Source: Rhodospirillaceae bacterium (GTDB taxonomy: Bacteria; Pseudomonadota; Alphaproteobacteria; Thalassobaculales; Thalassobaculaceae). From it: 59,737 nucleotides of DNA. Of the stretch, positions 16,682 to 25,720 are shown piece by piece (positions within the stretch are counted from its first letter, which is position 1; each line of letters starts with the position of its first letter). A model generated the notes under the pieces. The model saw only the letters and a list, made by a program, of their open reading frames with translations. It did no database searches and was not told the origin of the DNA. A program made the position numbers and the translations under genes. Location of the stretch: assembly GCA_018699735.1 (NCBI GenBank), contig JABIRP010000236.1, positions 1 to 59,737 of the forward strand, written 5' to 3'.

Positions 16682-18136
16682 CTATCTTGATATAGCCAGC
16701 TGCGCCGATCCGCTCGCGATCACCATCAAGACCCAAAGGATCGCCAATCCGAGGCCGGCCCGCATCGCGGTTCGCTCGTCACTGGATTCCCGGTTCGGCA
16801 GCGCCGCAAGCAGGATGGCAATCACCGGCACTGACGCCATGGCGACGTGCCCGGCACCGCTGTGTTGCAGGGCTGCAAATAAGGCGAGGGCATCGAAACT
16901 TTGTCCGGTCTCGGCGGCGCTCGACATAAATAGGGCATTTGCTGTGACCCCGCTGCCGGTGACATAGGCGCCAACGCCGCCCAAGACTGTGACCACGGTA
17001 ACCGCCGGATAAAGGCCCAGTTGTGAGACCAATCCGGCAAGCGCTGTCGTGCCTCCGATCTCGACCAACAGTCTCGCTGTTATCAGGAACAGAAAAATGC
17101 TGGCGAGTGCGCGCCATGACCGGGCCACCACATGATGGAAAAGCCGACGCCCGGTCTCCGCCCGCAACAGCCGCGTTTGTAGGGCAATTGAAAGCAGGGC
17201 AATGGTCAGGAGGGCAATACCTGGCGAGTTGAGGACATGAAACGATACCCGGTCCGTCTCGATGGTGGGATCAATGCCGCTTGCAATCACACGTGGGGCT
17301 ATAAGTTTTTGCAGAACAACGCCGACGATCAGCAGGCCATAGGGCAGGATCGAAGGTGCGGCCAGGGATTTGCTCAAGCTTCGTCCGGACGATACGAATA
17401 ACAAAGAAAACAGAATCACCGCGACCCCGCCGCCCACGCCGGCGACCTCGACGCCGATCCAATGAGAGGTCGTGGCGATCCCGATGATCAGCACGGCTCC
17501 GGCGAGTACGGCATAAGCGACATCCTTGAGGCCCGACCCTGGGACCAGCAGTAAGCAAAACAGTGGCAGAACCGCCGCGACCGGCCCGCTGGTGGTTACG
17601 ATGGCTGCGGCAAGAACCTGCGGCGACAGGCCCGAAAGCTCGGCCCCCAGCAAGGCGGAGATGGACAATGCACCCCAAGGCATAAGGCTCATACCGATCA
17701 GGGCCAGGAAAATCGCTTTGGCGCGGCTCACGATCTGTAAAAGCAATGGAACCGTCACCAACATCGAGACGCCATACCCGGTTAAGGATTCGAGCATTAC
17801 GCCGATCCCGAGAGTGATCAGGATAACTGTTCGAGGTGGTGACAGACCCAAGGATTGAATGGCGTCGCCAAGCGCCTTGAGACCGCCAATCCGACTGCTT
17901 ACTTCGACGAACAGAAGGCCAAGAAAAACCACGGCCCCGACCAGAATTTCAAGAACCAGGGCATCGGAAATAGCGTGCCCTAGATGGTCGAGTTTAACGG
18001 GGGCGTATATCCCGGTCGCCCAGAGGGCCAAGGCTGTAACGAGTGCTGCGGCCGCAGCGATCAATGCGTTTTGCCGCAGCACCAACACTGCAAGAACGAC
18101 TGCTGCGCAAGGCAACAGCGTAAGTAGTGCAATCAA
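16682..18136 (-). CDS. LctP-family lactate permease
   Basis: A 484-residue polytopic membrane protein with about twelve hydrophobic segments. GVMLESLTGYGVSMLVTVPLL and MSLMPWGALSISALLGAELSGLSP are characteristic of the L-lactate permease (LctP/LldP/GlcA) family, proton symporters of lactate and glycolate. It is shorter than E. coli LldP (about 550) but complete in pattern. The start is TTG at 18136, with GGGGGA 7 nt upstream. No lactate dehydrogenase is adjacent, so glycolate or another 2-hydroxyacid is also possible. Confidence 0.85.
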   Translation of the reverse strand: MIALLTLLPCAAVVLAVLVLRQNALIAAAAALVTALALWATGIYAPVKLDHLGHAISDALVLEILVGAVVFLGLLFVEVSSRIGGLKALGDAIQSLGLSPPRTVILITLGIGVMLESLTGYGVSMLVTVPLLLQIVSRAKAIFLALIGMSLMPWGALSISALLGAELSGLSPQVLAAAIVTTSGPVAAVLPLFCLLLVPGSGLKDVAYAVLAGAVLIIGIATTSHWIGVEVAGVGGGVAVILFSLLFVSSGRSLSKSLAAPSILPYGLLIVGVVLQKLIAPRVIASGIDPTIETDRVSFHVLNSPGIALLTIALLSIALQTRLLRAETGRRLFHHVVARSWRALASIFLFLITARLLVEIGGTTALAGLVSQLGLYPAVTVVTVLGGVGAYVTGSGVTANALFMSSAAETGQSFDALALFAALQHSGAGHVAMASVPVIAILLAALPNRESSDERTAMRAGLGLAILWVLMVIASGSAQLAISR

Positions 18137-18222
18137 TTGAAATCCCCCGTGCCAGTCGGTAAGTCTAGTGGACGGAGGACGGTGCCTCCACCATTTGCTG
18201 GCTCAACAAGGGTATTTCGGAA

Positions 18223-18687
18223 ATGGCGGTAAGAAAGCGCGGCATCCTGTTGGTGGAAGACGATCCAGTCCAAGGTTTGGTCTATCAATCTGCGTTGTCG
18301 CGATTAAGTTCGGAAATCAGCATCACCAACAATGTCGAGGACGCCGTTCGGATTTTCGCGCGTTCCTCTTTGAGTTTGTGCATCGTCGATCTCGGAATTT
18401 ATCTGGCTGGAAATACTTACGACAAAAAAGGCGGACTCAATTTCCTCGAACAAGCCAAGGCGATCAACCCGTCGATACCACTGATCGTGCTATCCGCAAC
18501 GCGGGACCCGGAAATTCTGTTGCCGTGTTTTGAGGCTGGTTGTCATGACTACATCTTGAAAACCGAGGGCTTCGAACAAGCGGTCGATCGTTTGGAGTAC
18601 TGGATCCGTTCGTACCCCTATGACATGCCAGAGTTGGAAAGCCGTAAGGAAAAGGTGATTTCTGCCCTGAAACGAGAATCCAAGTAA
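18223..18687 (+). CDS. Stand-alone CheY-like response regulator
   Basis: A 154-residue receiver domain with no output domain. The acidic pocket is E12-D13-D14 in LLVEDDPVQG, the phosphoacceptor is D56 in CIVDLGIY, the switch Ser/Thr is around residue 91 in IVLSATRD, and the conserved Lys is K113 in YILKTE. An insertion after the phospho-Asp (LAGNTYDKKGG) is unusual and sits at the active-site edge. The C-terminal 30 residues form a charged helical tail. It lies 117 bp upstream of a hybrid histidine kinase on the same strand and may be its partner or an intermediate in a phosphorelay. Confidence 0.88.
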   Translation: MAVRKRGILLVEDDPVQGLVYQSALSRLSSEISITNNVEDAVRIFARSSLSLCIVDLGIYLAGNTYDKKGGLNFLEQAKAINPSIPLIVLSATRDPEILLPCFEAGCHDYILKTEGFEQAVDRLEYWIRSYPYDMPELESRKEKVISALKRESK

Positions 18688-18804
18688 CTCCAGCGCGAAC
18701 TTAGGTAACCCCCAAACCAGTGCCGCTTGGATCGCTACTAATAGAATCAATATGAGATCATTGTTCAACGACGCGATTGAATTTCGGATCTTCTAGGAAG
18801 CACG

Positions 18805-21800
18805 ATGTTGGAATCAAGCGAATCTGACGACTTCTCAAGCCGCAAAACCCAATTGGCGATTATTGAGCTTCCTACTATTGGAATCTTCTTGGCTGGACTG
18901 ATTGTTGCGGCTGTTACGTTCGGCTTTGTAGATGAAAACCAGAAGCACTACGCCGTAGACCGATTTCGGGAAACCAGTGAGCAGATATCGGTTTCTCTCG
19001 AACGGATTGTCAAGCGCACAGAAGATTCTCTGAGTTCTATAACTGCTTTCTTTGCCGGTTCTGACAACGCGACCCGAGACCAGTTTCGAATTTTCGTGAC
19101 AACAGCAATGTCTGATCGCGTTGGGATACAAGCGCTTGAATGGATCCCAAGAGTATCCGGTCCCGATCGTGAAGCGTTCGAGCGCGCGGCCCGAACCGAT
19201 GGATTAAAGGAATTTACATTCCGCCAAATCGGCGATGGTGGAATGGTGCCAGCATCGCGCCGGGCTGAATATTATCCGGTTTACTACGTCGAACCGCTTG
19301 CCAAAAATGAGAAGGCGCTCGGCTTCGATCTTGCCTCTAATCAAATTCGGAAATCGGCATTGGAATTGGCCCGTGATACAGGGGCCATGGTTTCAAGTGC
19401 CAGAATTACATTAGTACAAGAGTCTGCCAAACAGGCGGGTGTGGTGGTTTTCGCTCCGATCTATAGCGATGGCAAAATACCCAAAACCTTGGAAGGCCGC
19501 CGTCGTGGGTTGAATGGGTTTGGCCTTGGCGTGTTCCGGGTCGGCGATCTTCTCCAGTTCGCGATCTCCAGCGCAGCATCGGACGATCGCCGAATTGTGG
19601 CTCTGTATGACGCTGCAGACACCGACAACGCGTCACCGCTTCATGTCATTGGTCTCGACGAACCTGAAAAATGGCCCTCGATGTCGCAGCTCAAGTTGGG
19701 CCAATCCTACGAAAAGAAGATCGTCTTCGCGGGGCGGGAGTGGCGGCTGCTTGTTGCCACCAGATCCGGCAACTTTGCGTCCAAGCAGCCGTGGCTCCCT
19801 TGGATAAGCGCGATTGGCGTCTTTCTTATCGTCGTGCTCGCCGGGTTTTATGTGTACACGATCGCCCGGCGAAGAGAGTACGCGGAGGCCTTGGTAAGGG
19901 AGCGGACCCACGATCTTGAATTCGCCGCCTCTGTCCTCCGTTCCAGCGAAGAACGCCTCCACGCCGTTGTTGAGCATATCGCCGACGGAATTATCACGAT
20001 AAGCGACGACGGTATTATTCAGACGGTCAATCCGGCGACAAAAGACATGTTCGGATACACGTCCGAACACCTAGTCGGCCGCAATGTCAAAATTCTAATG
20101 CCGGAACCCTACCGAGGAGCGCATGACACGTATCTCCAAAACTACGCGAAGACCGGTATAGCCAAGATTATTGGCAGTGGTCGCGAGGTCGAGGGCCTCA
20201 GGGCGAACGGTTTGACTTTCCCTATGGAACTTCAGGTGACTGAACTCCAATTGGGTGGAGACAGGCTTTATCTCGGTCTCGTGCGTGACATTACCGAACG
20301 CAAAGAGGCGGACCGTTTGAAGAACCAATTTGTATCTACTGTTAGCCATGAACTGCGTACGCCTCTGACGTCCATTCGCGGCTCGTTGGGGATGGTTGAG
20401 AGCGGCGCGCTCAGTGAACCCAAACAGATTTCTCAGATGATCAGCTTGGCGGTAAGGAATACCGAGCGCTTGATCAATCTCGTCAACGATCTTCTCGATA
20501 TTGAAAAACTCCAGTCAGGTGACCTGGAGTTTAAATTTCAAGACGTCGATATTCGTGCGCTGACCGAAAGTGCGATAGAGACCAACCAACCTTACGCGAC
20601 GGAACACGGGGTTGAACTCGAGTTATCGGCAACGACCGATGGCGTGGTGGTGAACGGTGACCCTGACCGATTAATGCAGGTCTTGGTAAATCTGATCTCC
20701 AACGCTGCGAAGTTTTCACCAAATGCGGGGCTGGTCAGAGTGTCGAGCGTGCTTCACGGCCGTTCGGTCAGGGTTTCGGTTTCAGATCAGGGGGGCGGTA
20801 TTCCGGATCATTTTAGAGGAGAGATTTTTACGCGATTTGCTCAAGCAGATTCCACCGATACCCGCCAAAAGGGCGGTACCGGACTCGGGTTGAGCATCTC
20901 GAAAGCGATCATCGAAAAACATGGGGGAGAGATCGGCTTCGAAACAAAAACCGGTGTGGGGACGACGTTTTATTTCGATCTTCCGGTACGTGTGGAAGCT
21001 GATGACCCCGCGTGGAACGAGATTGGATTGCCAAGCTCTTCGGAGAAACAAGCAGGTCAAAAACAAGGGCGGGTCCTCGTGCTTGAGGACGAACCGGATG
21101 TCGCCAAGTTGTTGCGAGCGATGCTTGAAAGTGATGGCAACGAAGTTGAGGTCGCTGCCAATGCAAAGGAGGCAAGGGAATTACTGAGCGCCAAACATTT
21201 TGACTTGATGACGGTCGATATCATGCTTCCCGATGAGGATGGTATTGGTCTCATTCGCGAGCTCCGAACGCAACGCGCGTTTAGGGATCTAAAGACTGTG
21301 ATTGTTTCTGCGAAAGCAGGCTCGGACCAGTATGAGGTTGTGACCGAAAAAATGGGGATCGTCGATTGGCTCGACAAACCTATCGACCAAGCCAGATTGT
21401 TGAGTGCGGTTCAAGGGGCCATCGGCGCCCGCAGTGGTCCCGGTATGCCGCGCGTCCTGCACATCGAGGACGACAAGGATCTTTGTCAGGTGATGATGGC
21501 GCTAATAGGCAACACGATGGACTACGTCTTCGTGCAAAGCCTCAGCGATGCGCGGCGGATTATAAACGCGCAAAAATTTGACATCGTGATCATCGACCCA
21601 GGCATGCCTGACGGGTCTGGGATCGATATGATACCCGAACTGGCTGGGACGCTTTGCGAAGATGCTCGCACGGTGATTTATTCGTCAGATGACCTGTCTG
21701 CAGATTTAATAATGCCTGTCGATCGCAAACTGCTTAAATCCAGGAACACAACTGAGGAACTCTTGTCGGTCATACGTCAATTGACTGCGGACAGATCAGA

Positions 21801-21819
21801 CTACAAACGCGGGCAGTAA
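18805..21819 (+). CDS. CHASE-PAS hybrid histidine kinase with two receiver domains
   Basis: A 1004-residue inner-membrane sensor kinase. TM1 is at about 18-41 and TM2 at about 330-352. They enclose a CHASE-type periplasmic domain with FFAGSDNATRDQFRIFV and LEWIPRV, typical of the family. A PAS domain follows (about 380-495, ending GLVRDITERKEADR). HisKA has H515 in VSHELRTPL, and HATPase has NLISNAAKFS, DQGGGIPD and GGTGLGLSIS. Two receivers are joined at the C-terminus: REC1 (about 755-870) with D805 and LDKP, and REC2 (about 881-1000) with D931 and Lys in RKLLKS. The input is a diffusible periplasmic ligand of unknown identity. Output probably passes to the single-domain regulator upstream or to an Hpt protein elsewhere. 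Confidence 0.93.
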   Translation: MLESSESDDFSSRKTQLAIIELPTIGIFLAGLIVAAVTFGFVDENQKHYAVDRFRETSEQISVSLERIVKRTEDSLSSITAFFAGSDNATRDQFRIFVTTAMSDRVGIQALEWIPRVSGPDREAFERAARTDGLKEFTFRQIGDGGMVPASRRAEYYPVYYVEPLAKNEKALGFDLASNQIRKSALELARDTGAMVSSARITLVQESAKQAGVVVFAPIYSDGKIPKTLEGRRRGLNGFGLGVFRVGDLLQFAISSAASDDRRIVALYDAADTDNASPLHVIGLDEPEKWPSMSQLKLGQSYEKKIVFAGREWRLLVATRSGNFASKQPWLPWISAIGVFLIVVLAGFYVYTIARRREYAEALVRERTHDLEFAASVLRSSEERLHAVVEHIADGIITISDDGIIQTVNPATKDMFGYTSEHLVGRNVKILMPEPYRGAHDTYLQNYAKTGIAKIIGSGREVEGLRANGLTFPMELQVTELQLGGDRLYLGLVRDITERKEADRLKNQFVSTVSHELRTPLTSIRGSLGMVESGALSEPKQISQMISLAVRNTERLINLVNDLLDIEKLQSGDLEFKFQDVDIRALTESAIETNQPYATEHGVELELSATTDGVVVNGDPDRLMQVLVNLISNAAKFSPNAGLVRVSSVLHGRSVRVSVSDQGGGIPDHFRGEIFTRFAQADSTDTRQKGGTGLGLSISKAIIEKHGGEIGFETKTGVGTTFYFDLPVRVEADDPAWNEIGLPSSSEKQAGQKQGRVLVLEDEPDVAKLLRAMLESDGNEVEVAANAKEARELLSAKHFDLMTVDIMLPDEDGIGLIRELRTQRAFRDLKTVIVSAKAGSDQYEVVTEKMGIVDWLDKPIDQARLLSAVQGAIGARSGPGMPRVLHIEDDKDLCQVMMALIGNTMDYVFVQSLSDARRIINAQKFDIVIIDPGMPDGSGIDMIPELAGTLCEDARTVIYSSDDLSADLIMPVDRKLLKSRNTTEELLSVIRQLTADRSDYKRGQ

Positions 21820-21881
21820 AGGCGAATTGGCTAGCCCCGGACTAGAGTTCGTTTGCGTCGACAATCCCTGAGACAAACAAT

Positions 21882-22634
21882 CTAATCTGATTTTACGTCC
21901 ATTTCTGCCAGACGGTTGCGGGCTGCGTCTGCCTCGGGGCTGGAGGGGGCGTTCTCGATAACCGCCAGCCAATCCCGACGCGCGCCATCCCGATCTCCGG
22001 CCAGGCGCTTCAGAAGACCGCGCTCCAGCAGGGCGCCTGGATGATCCGGTGCGCGCGACAATGCCGATTCCAAATCGCGACGGGCCAACGCGGTTCGTCC
22101 TAGAAAGCGATTGGCGGTCGCACGATAAACCATCGCCTCGACATGGCTGCGGCTTACTGAGAGCGCTCGGCTCAAGTCATTGATCGCCTGCGCGTGTCGA
22201 CCAAGAGATATCCGGCTGACGGCGCGATCAACCAACAAATCAGCATCGCTGGGCGAAAGTGCTAGAGCATGCGTTTGAACCGTATCCGCTTGATCTGGCT
22301 TTCCCGCCAGTGTCCAAGCTTGGCCCGCCTGGACCAACATGCCGAATTTGAGATCGGTGCGATTGCTTGGGGTCTGCGACGCCAACACCTCCAACCGGCT
22401 CGCCGCCTCGGCGTATTGTGATAGACCGATCAGGGCGACGGCGACACAATGGCGCGCCGGCAAATCGCCTCCCAGAGCTACCCACGCAAGGCCACTCTCA
22501 TAAGCCGCCGGCGGATCCGATCGGGCGAGTGCCATACAGGCATCGTATTCCCGCGCATGGTTGATCTCGTCTGCACCTACGTTTGCCGAAACAAAGCCCA
22601 ATAGACTGACGAGAATGAGTTTGTGAGCCCTCAC
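21882..22634 (-). CDS. Exported TPR-repeat protein
   Basis: A 250-residue protein with a Sec signal peptide (MRAHKLILVSLLGFVSANVGA, cleavage plausible before DEIN). It then has roughly five helical repeats of TPR type, for example AVSRISLGRHAQAINDLSRA, ATANRFLGRTALARRDLESA and GLLKRLAGDRDGARRDWLAV. Such proteins scaffold complexes in the periplasm. The GTG start at 22634 overlaps the stop of the upstream hydrolase gene (GTGA), so the two are cotranscribed and translationally coupled. No catalytic domain is seen. The partner is unknown. Confidence 0.85.
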   Translation of the reverse strand: MRAHKLILVSLLGFVSANVGADEINHAREYDACMALARSDPPAAYESGLAWVALGGDLPARHCVAVALIGLSQYAEAASRLEVLASQTPSNRTDLKFGMLVQAGQAWTLAGKPDQADTVQTHALALSPSDADLLVDRAVSRISLGRHAQAINDLSRALSVSRSHVEAMVYRATANRFLGRTALARRDLESALSRAPDHPGALLERGLLKRLAGDRDGARRDWLAVIENAPSSPEADAARNRLAEMDVKSD

Positions 22635-23404
22635 GATCCGTCTATCAACTCGTCCAGGGTCCGGGCGAGTAAACTCAAATCGCTGTCCTCGGAGAGCCTG
22701 TGATCTCCCTCTTTCACCAGTTGAATTCTGACATCTTTGCTCGCGACGGCCTCAGTGGTGCGGATGGCGAGTTGGTAGGGCACGTCCTCATCCTTCATGC
22801 CATGCAGCAGCCGAACCGGGCAACGGATGGCCAACTGGTTTCGCAACAAAAGATGGTTCCGACCTTCGACGATCAGGTTGTAGGTGATGGTGTAGGGCTC
22901 ATCGCTATAATCGGATGGGGCGCGATAGACGCCGTCCCGACGCAGGGTTTCGCGAATCTCTTCGGAAAATCCGGCCCACATCAAATCCTCGGTGAAATCC
23001 GGCGCTGCGGCTATTCCAATCAACGCCGAAACTCTGTCCGAGCGTTTGACCGCCGTTAGCATGGCCATCCACCCGCCCATGGACGAACCGATGACAATCT
23101 GCGGGCCGTCTGTTTGCGCGTCGAAAACGGCCAGCGCGTCGGAATGCCAGAGCCCGATCGTTCCATCGGCGAAAACACCTGACGACTGTCCATGGCCCTG
23201 ATAGTCGAAGCGCAGGAATGCTTGGCCGCGCTGTCGTGCATAAGCCTCCAGCATCATCGCCTTGGTTCCGGTCATGTCCGAGGCGAAGCCTCCCATGAAG
23301 ACAATTCCCGGGCCCTTGCCTTCGAGACGATGATAGGCGATACGGGCGCCGTCGGGCTTGTCCAGGAAGCTCGGATTTTCGTCAGGCTGGGCGGTATCCG
23401 ACAT
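22631..23404 (-). CDS. Alpha/beta hydrolase (serine hydrolase)
   Basis: A 257-residue cytoplasmic alpha/beta hydrolase. GIVFMGGFASDMTG supplies the oxyanion loop, FDYQGHGQSSG is a classical family segment, the nucleophile is S108 in GSSMGG, Asp lies in LHGMKDEDVPY and His in KEGDHRLSEDSD. This set is close to the palmitoyl-protein-thioesterase / YheT-like bacterial hydrolases (ABHD10-like). It is the first gene of a two-gene minus-strand operon with the TPR protein. It is divergent from a glycosyltransferase gene with about 45 bp between them. Substrate unknown. Confidence 0.88.
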   Translation of the reverse strand: MSDTAQPDENPSFLDKPDGARIAYHRLEGKGPGIVFMGGFASDMTGTKAMMLEAYARQRGQAFLRFDYQGHGQSSGVFADGTIGLWHSDALAVFDAQTDGPQIVIGSSMGGWMAMLTAVKRSDRVSALIGIAAAPDFTEDLMWAGFSEEIRETLRRDGVYRAPSDYSDEPYTITYNLIVEGRNHLLLRNQLAIRCPVRLLHGMKDEDVPYQLAIRTTEAVASKDVRIQLVKEGDHRLSEDSDLSLLARTLDELIDGS

Positions 23405-23449
23405 TGTGCTAAACTTCCTTCATCTGGAACAATCGCGGGCGCATCGCGG

Positions 23450-24706
23450 GTGAGCGAACAACCCATTATCCAGCCGGCGGAGCTCCCGCCGGCCACTGAC
23501 GATCCTAGCAATGTCGCCGAGGATTACGAAATCTTCCGACCCGATGGTTGGAAGAAGCGACCGACCGTGATGCAAATCCTGCCACGCCTTGTCTCCGGCG
23601 GTGTCGAGCGCGGTACGGTGGATATCGCTCAGGCGCTTGGCCGGGTGGGATGGAATTCGATCGTGGTCTCGGCCGGTGGCGCTATGGTGCACGAGGTTGA
23701 ACGCGCCGGCGCAACCCATATAACGCTGCCGGTTCATAACAAGAATCCTCTCACTTGGCGTCGCACTTTCGACCAGCTGGTCGATTTGATTTATCGCGAG
23801 AACGTCGACATTGTGCATGCGCGATCGCGGGTTCCAGCCTGGCTTGGTTGGCGCGCAGCACGGCGCAACAAGGTTCCATTCGTCACCACTTTTCACGGCC
23901 GATACGCTGACAGCAATCCGCTGAAGCGGCTGTACAACTCTGTCATGGTTCGCGGTGACAGGGTTATCGCCATTTCGCATTACATTGGCCAAGAGCTTAC
24001 CCGACGCTATCCGGCCAGCGCCGAAAAGCTGCGCATCATCCCACGGGGTGTGGACTTGGAGTTGTTCGACCCGGACCGGGTCAGTGCAGAACGGCTAATC
24101 AAATTTACCAATGAATGGCGATTGCCGGACGGGGTGCCCGTGATTATGTTGCCCGGCCGCGTGACCCGTTGGAAGGGCCACGAACTGCTGCTCGACGCGC
24201 TCACCCAACTCAGCGACATTGATCTGCATTGCCTGATGGTTGGCTCGTTCGAGGGCAAGGAAAGCTACAAAGCCAAGCTGGAGGCCAGGATCAACCAGCT
24301 CGGCCTGACCGCGCGGGTTCACATCGTCGGCGCTAGCCGCGACATGCCGGCGGCTTACAAATTAAGTGACGTGGTTGCCGCCCCATCGCTTGACCCAGAG
24401 CCTTTTGGCCGCGTGATGATTGAGGCCCAAGCAATGGGCCGGCCGGTGGTCGCCGCGAACCACGGCGGGGCCACGGAAACCGTGATCGATGGGCAGACCG
24501 GCTTCCTCTTTGGGCCGGGCAATCCCGACGCACTGGCCGAGGGCATCCGTCGAGCGCTCGCGCTTTCCGAGGCGCAACGTCAGGCCATGTCCGAGGCAGC
24601 CATCAGCCACGCACGGACCAATTATTCCAAGCACGATATGTGCCTGCGCACACTTTCGGTCTATGCCGAGGTGTTGCCGGATCATATCGGCGCGCGACTA
24701 GCCTGA
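23450..24706 (+). CDS. Glycosyltransferase family 4 protein
   Basis: A GT-B glycosyltransferase, 418 residues if it starts at the GTG at 23450. The acceptor domain opens with VMQILPRLVSGGVERGTVDIAQAL. The nucleotide-sugar domain carries MLPGRVTRWKGHELLLDAL, and the donor-binding EX7E-type segment is PSLDPEPFGRVMIEAQAMGRPVVAANHGGATE. An open frame extends further upstream to 23192 but overlaps the divergent hydrolase gene. I therefore place the start between the genes; an ATG at 23570 is the other option. It lies 16 nt upstream of a family 9 glycosyltransferase, so both probably act on lipopolysaccharide or another surface glycan. Confidence 0.9.
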   Translation: MSEQPIIQPAELPPATDDPSNVAEDYEIFRPDGWKKRPTVMQILPRLVSGGVERGTVDIAQALGRVGWNSIVVSAGGAMVHEVERAGATHITLPVHNKNPLTWRRTFDQLVDLIYRENVDIVHARSRVPAWLGWRAARRNKVPFVTTFHGRYADSNPLKRLYNSVMVRGDRVIAISHYIGQELTRRYPASAEKLRIIPRGVDLELFDPDRVSAERLIKFTNEWRLPDGVPVIMLPGRVTRWKGHELLLDALTQLSDIDLHCLMVGSFEGKESYKAKLEARINQLGLTARVHIVGASRDMPAAYKLSDVVAAPSLDPEPFGRVMIEAQAMGRPVVAANHGGATETVIDGQTGFLFGPGNPDALAEGIRRALALSEAQRQAMSEAAISHARTNYSKHDMCLRTLSVYAEVLPDHIGARLA

Positions 24707-24722
24707 GCCTCCCAAACTGACC

Positions 24723-25649
24723 ATGGCCGAGACGAATATTCTTGTCATAAAACTGGGCGCATTCGGGGATTTCCTCTACGCGCTCGGCCCGATGCAGGCC
24801 ATTCGCCGCCATCACCCGACGGCTCGATTGTCGCTGCTGACCAGACCGGCCTATCGCGACCTGGCCGAACGGTCCGGCTTGTTCGATGAAATCCAGATCG
24901 ACGATGAGCCCAAGGCCTGGAACATTGCGGGCGTCCTAAGATTGCGGCGCTGGCTGAGAGGTGCTGGGTTCACCCGGGTTTACGATCTCCAAACCTCGGA
25001 CCGGACAAGCTCGTATCGCAAACTATTTTGCCCCGGCCCTTGGCCCGAATGGTCCGGTATCGTGCCGGGCGACCCGCTCTATCATCATTACAAACGCCCA
25101 ACCTTGACCCACACAATCGACCGCCAGCGCGAGCAATTGCGGATCGCCGGGATCAATGATGTGGCGCGGTCCGATGTTTCCTTCATGGACGGCGATATCA
25201 CCCGATTCGCATTGTCGGTGCCGTTCGTCCTGCTGATCCCCGGTAGCTCGGCCAAGATGAAGATAAAGCGCTGGCCTGCCGAAAAATACGCTGATCTCGC
25301 GAACCGATTGGCGGCAAAAGGTTTGACGCCGGTGGTGCTCGGCGGGGCGGAGGAAGCCGATGCGATCGAGGTTATCCTGTCAGCCTGTGCGCAGGCGGTT
25401 AGCCTCTCCGGTCAAACGACGATTTTCGATATCCCGGCACTTGGCAGGCGTGCGGCGTCGGCGATCGGTAATGACACCGGCCCGATGCACGCGGTTGCTC
25501 TTACCGGTTGCCCGACCGTGGCGATCTTCAGTGAACTGTCATTTCCGGCAAAGGCAGGGCCAAGAGGCGAACACGTACGTCTGTTGGTTCGCGAGAACTT
25601 GGCGGATCTGCCGGTCGACGAGGTCGAAGCGGCGGTGATGCCACGCTAG
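24723..25649 (+). CDS. Glycosyltransferase family 9 (heptosyltransferase-like)
   Basis: A 308-residue GT-B enzyme. ILVIKLGAFGDFLYALGPMQAIRRHHP is the GT9 N-terminal motif, LLIPGSSAKMKIKRWPAEKYADL is the central donor-binding region and AIGNDTGPMHAVALTGCPTVAIF is the conserved C-terminal motif. GT9 enzymes add heptoses to inner-core lipopolysaccharide, and several act on other surface glycans. It is cotranscribed with the GT4 gene just upstream. The family is clear; the sugar added is inferred only from family membership. Confidence 0.92.
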   Translation: MAETNILVIKLGAFGDFLYALGPMQAIRRHHPTARLSLLTRPAYRDLAERSGLFDEIQIDDEPKAWNIAGVLRLRRWLRGAGFTRVYDLQTSDRTSSYRKLFCPGPWPEWSGIVPGDPLYHHYKRPTLTHTIDRQREQLRIAGINDVARSDVSFMDGDITRFALSVPFVLLIPGSSAKMKIKRWPAEKYADLANRLAAKGLTPVVLGGAEEADAIEVILSACAQAVSLSGQTTIFDIPALGRRAASAIGNDTGPMHAVALTGCPTVAIFSELSFPAKAGPRGEHVRLLVRENLADLPVDEVEAAVMPR

Positions 25650-25676
25650 TTGATCGTCACTAGGGGATCTGCAGCA

Positions 25677-25720
25677 CAACGCGGCTGACGGATTTGATCC
25701 GGCGTTGATAGTCACTATTT
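25677..25720 (+). terminator. Possible terminator between convergent genes
   Basis: CAACGC at 25677-25682 pairs with GCGTTG at 25702-25707. Inside it CGGAT at 25689-25693 pairs with ATCCG at 25697-25701 around a 3-nt loop, leaving a 6-nt bulge on one side. An AT-rich stretch with TTTT follows at about 25717. It lies just beyond the GT9 stop and reaches the end of the convergent sulfotransferase gene. The bulge makes this tentative. Confidence 0.35.

Noticed and set aside
18170-18200. GGAGG...CCTCC hairpin before the receiver gene
   Set aside because: The 5-bp stem is too short, and such stems are common in GC-rich DNA.
23192-23449. Long N-terminal extension of the GT4 protein
   Set aside because: It would overlap the divergent hydrolase gene and has no relation to GT4 proteins.
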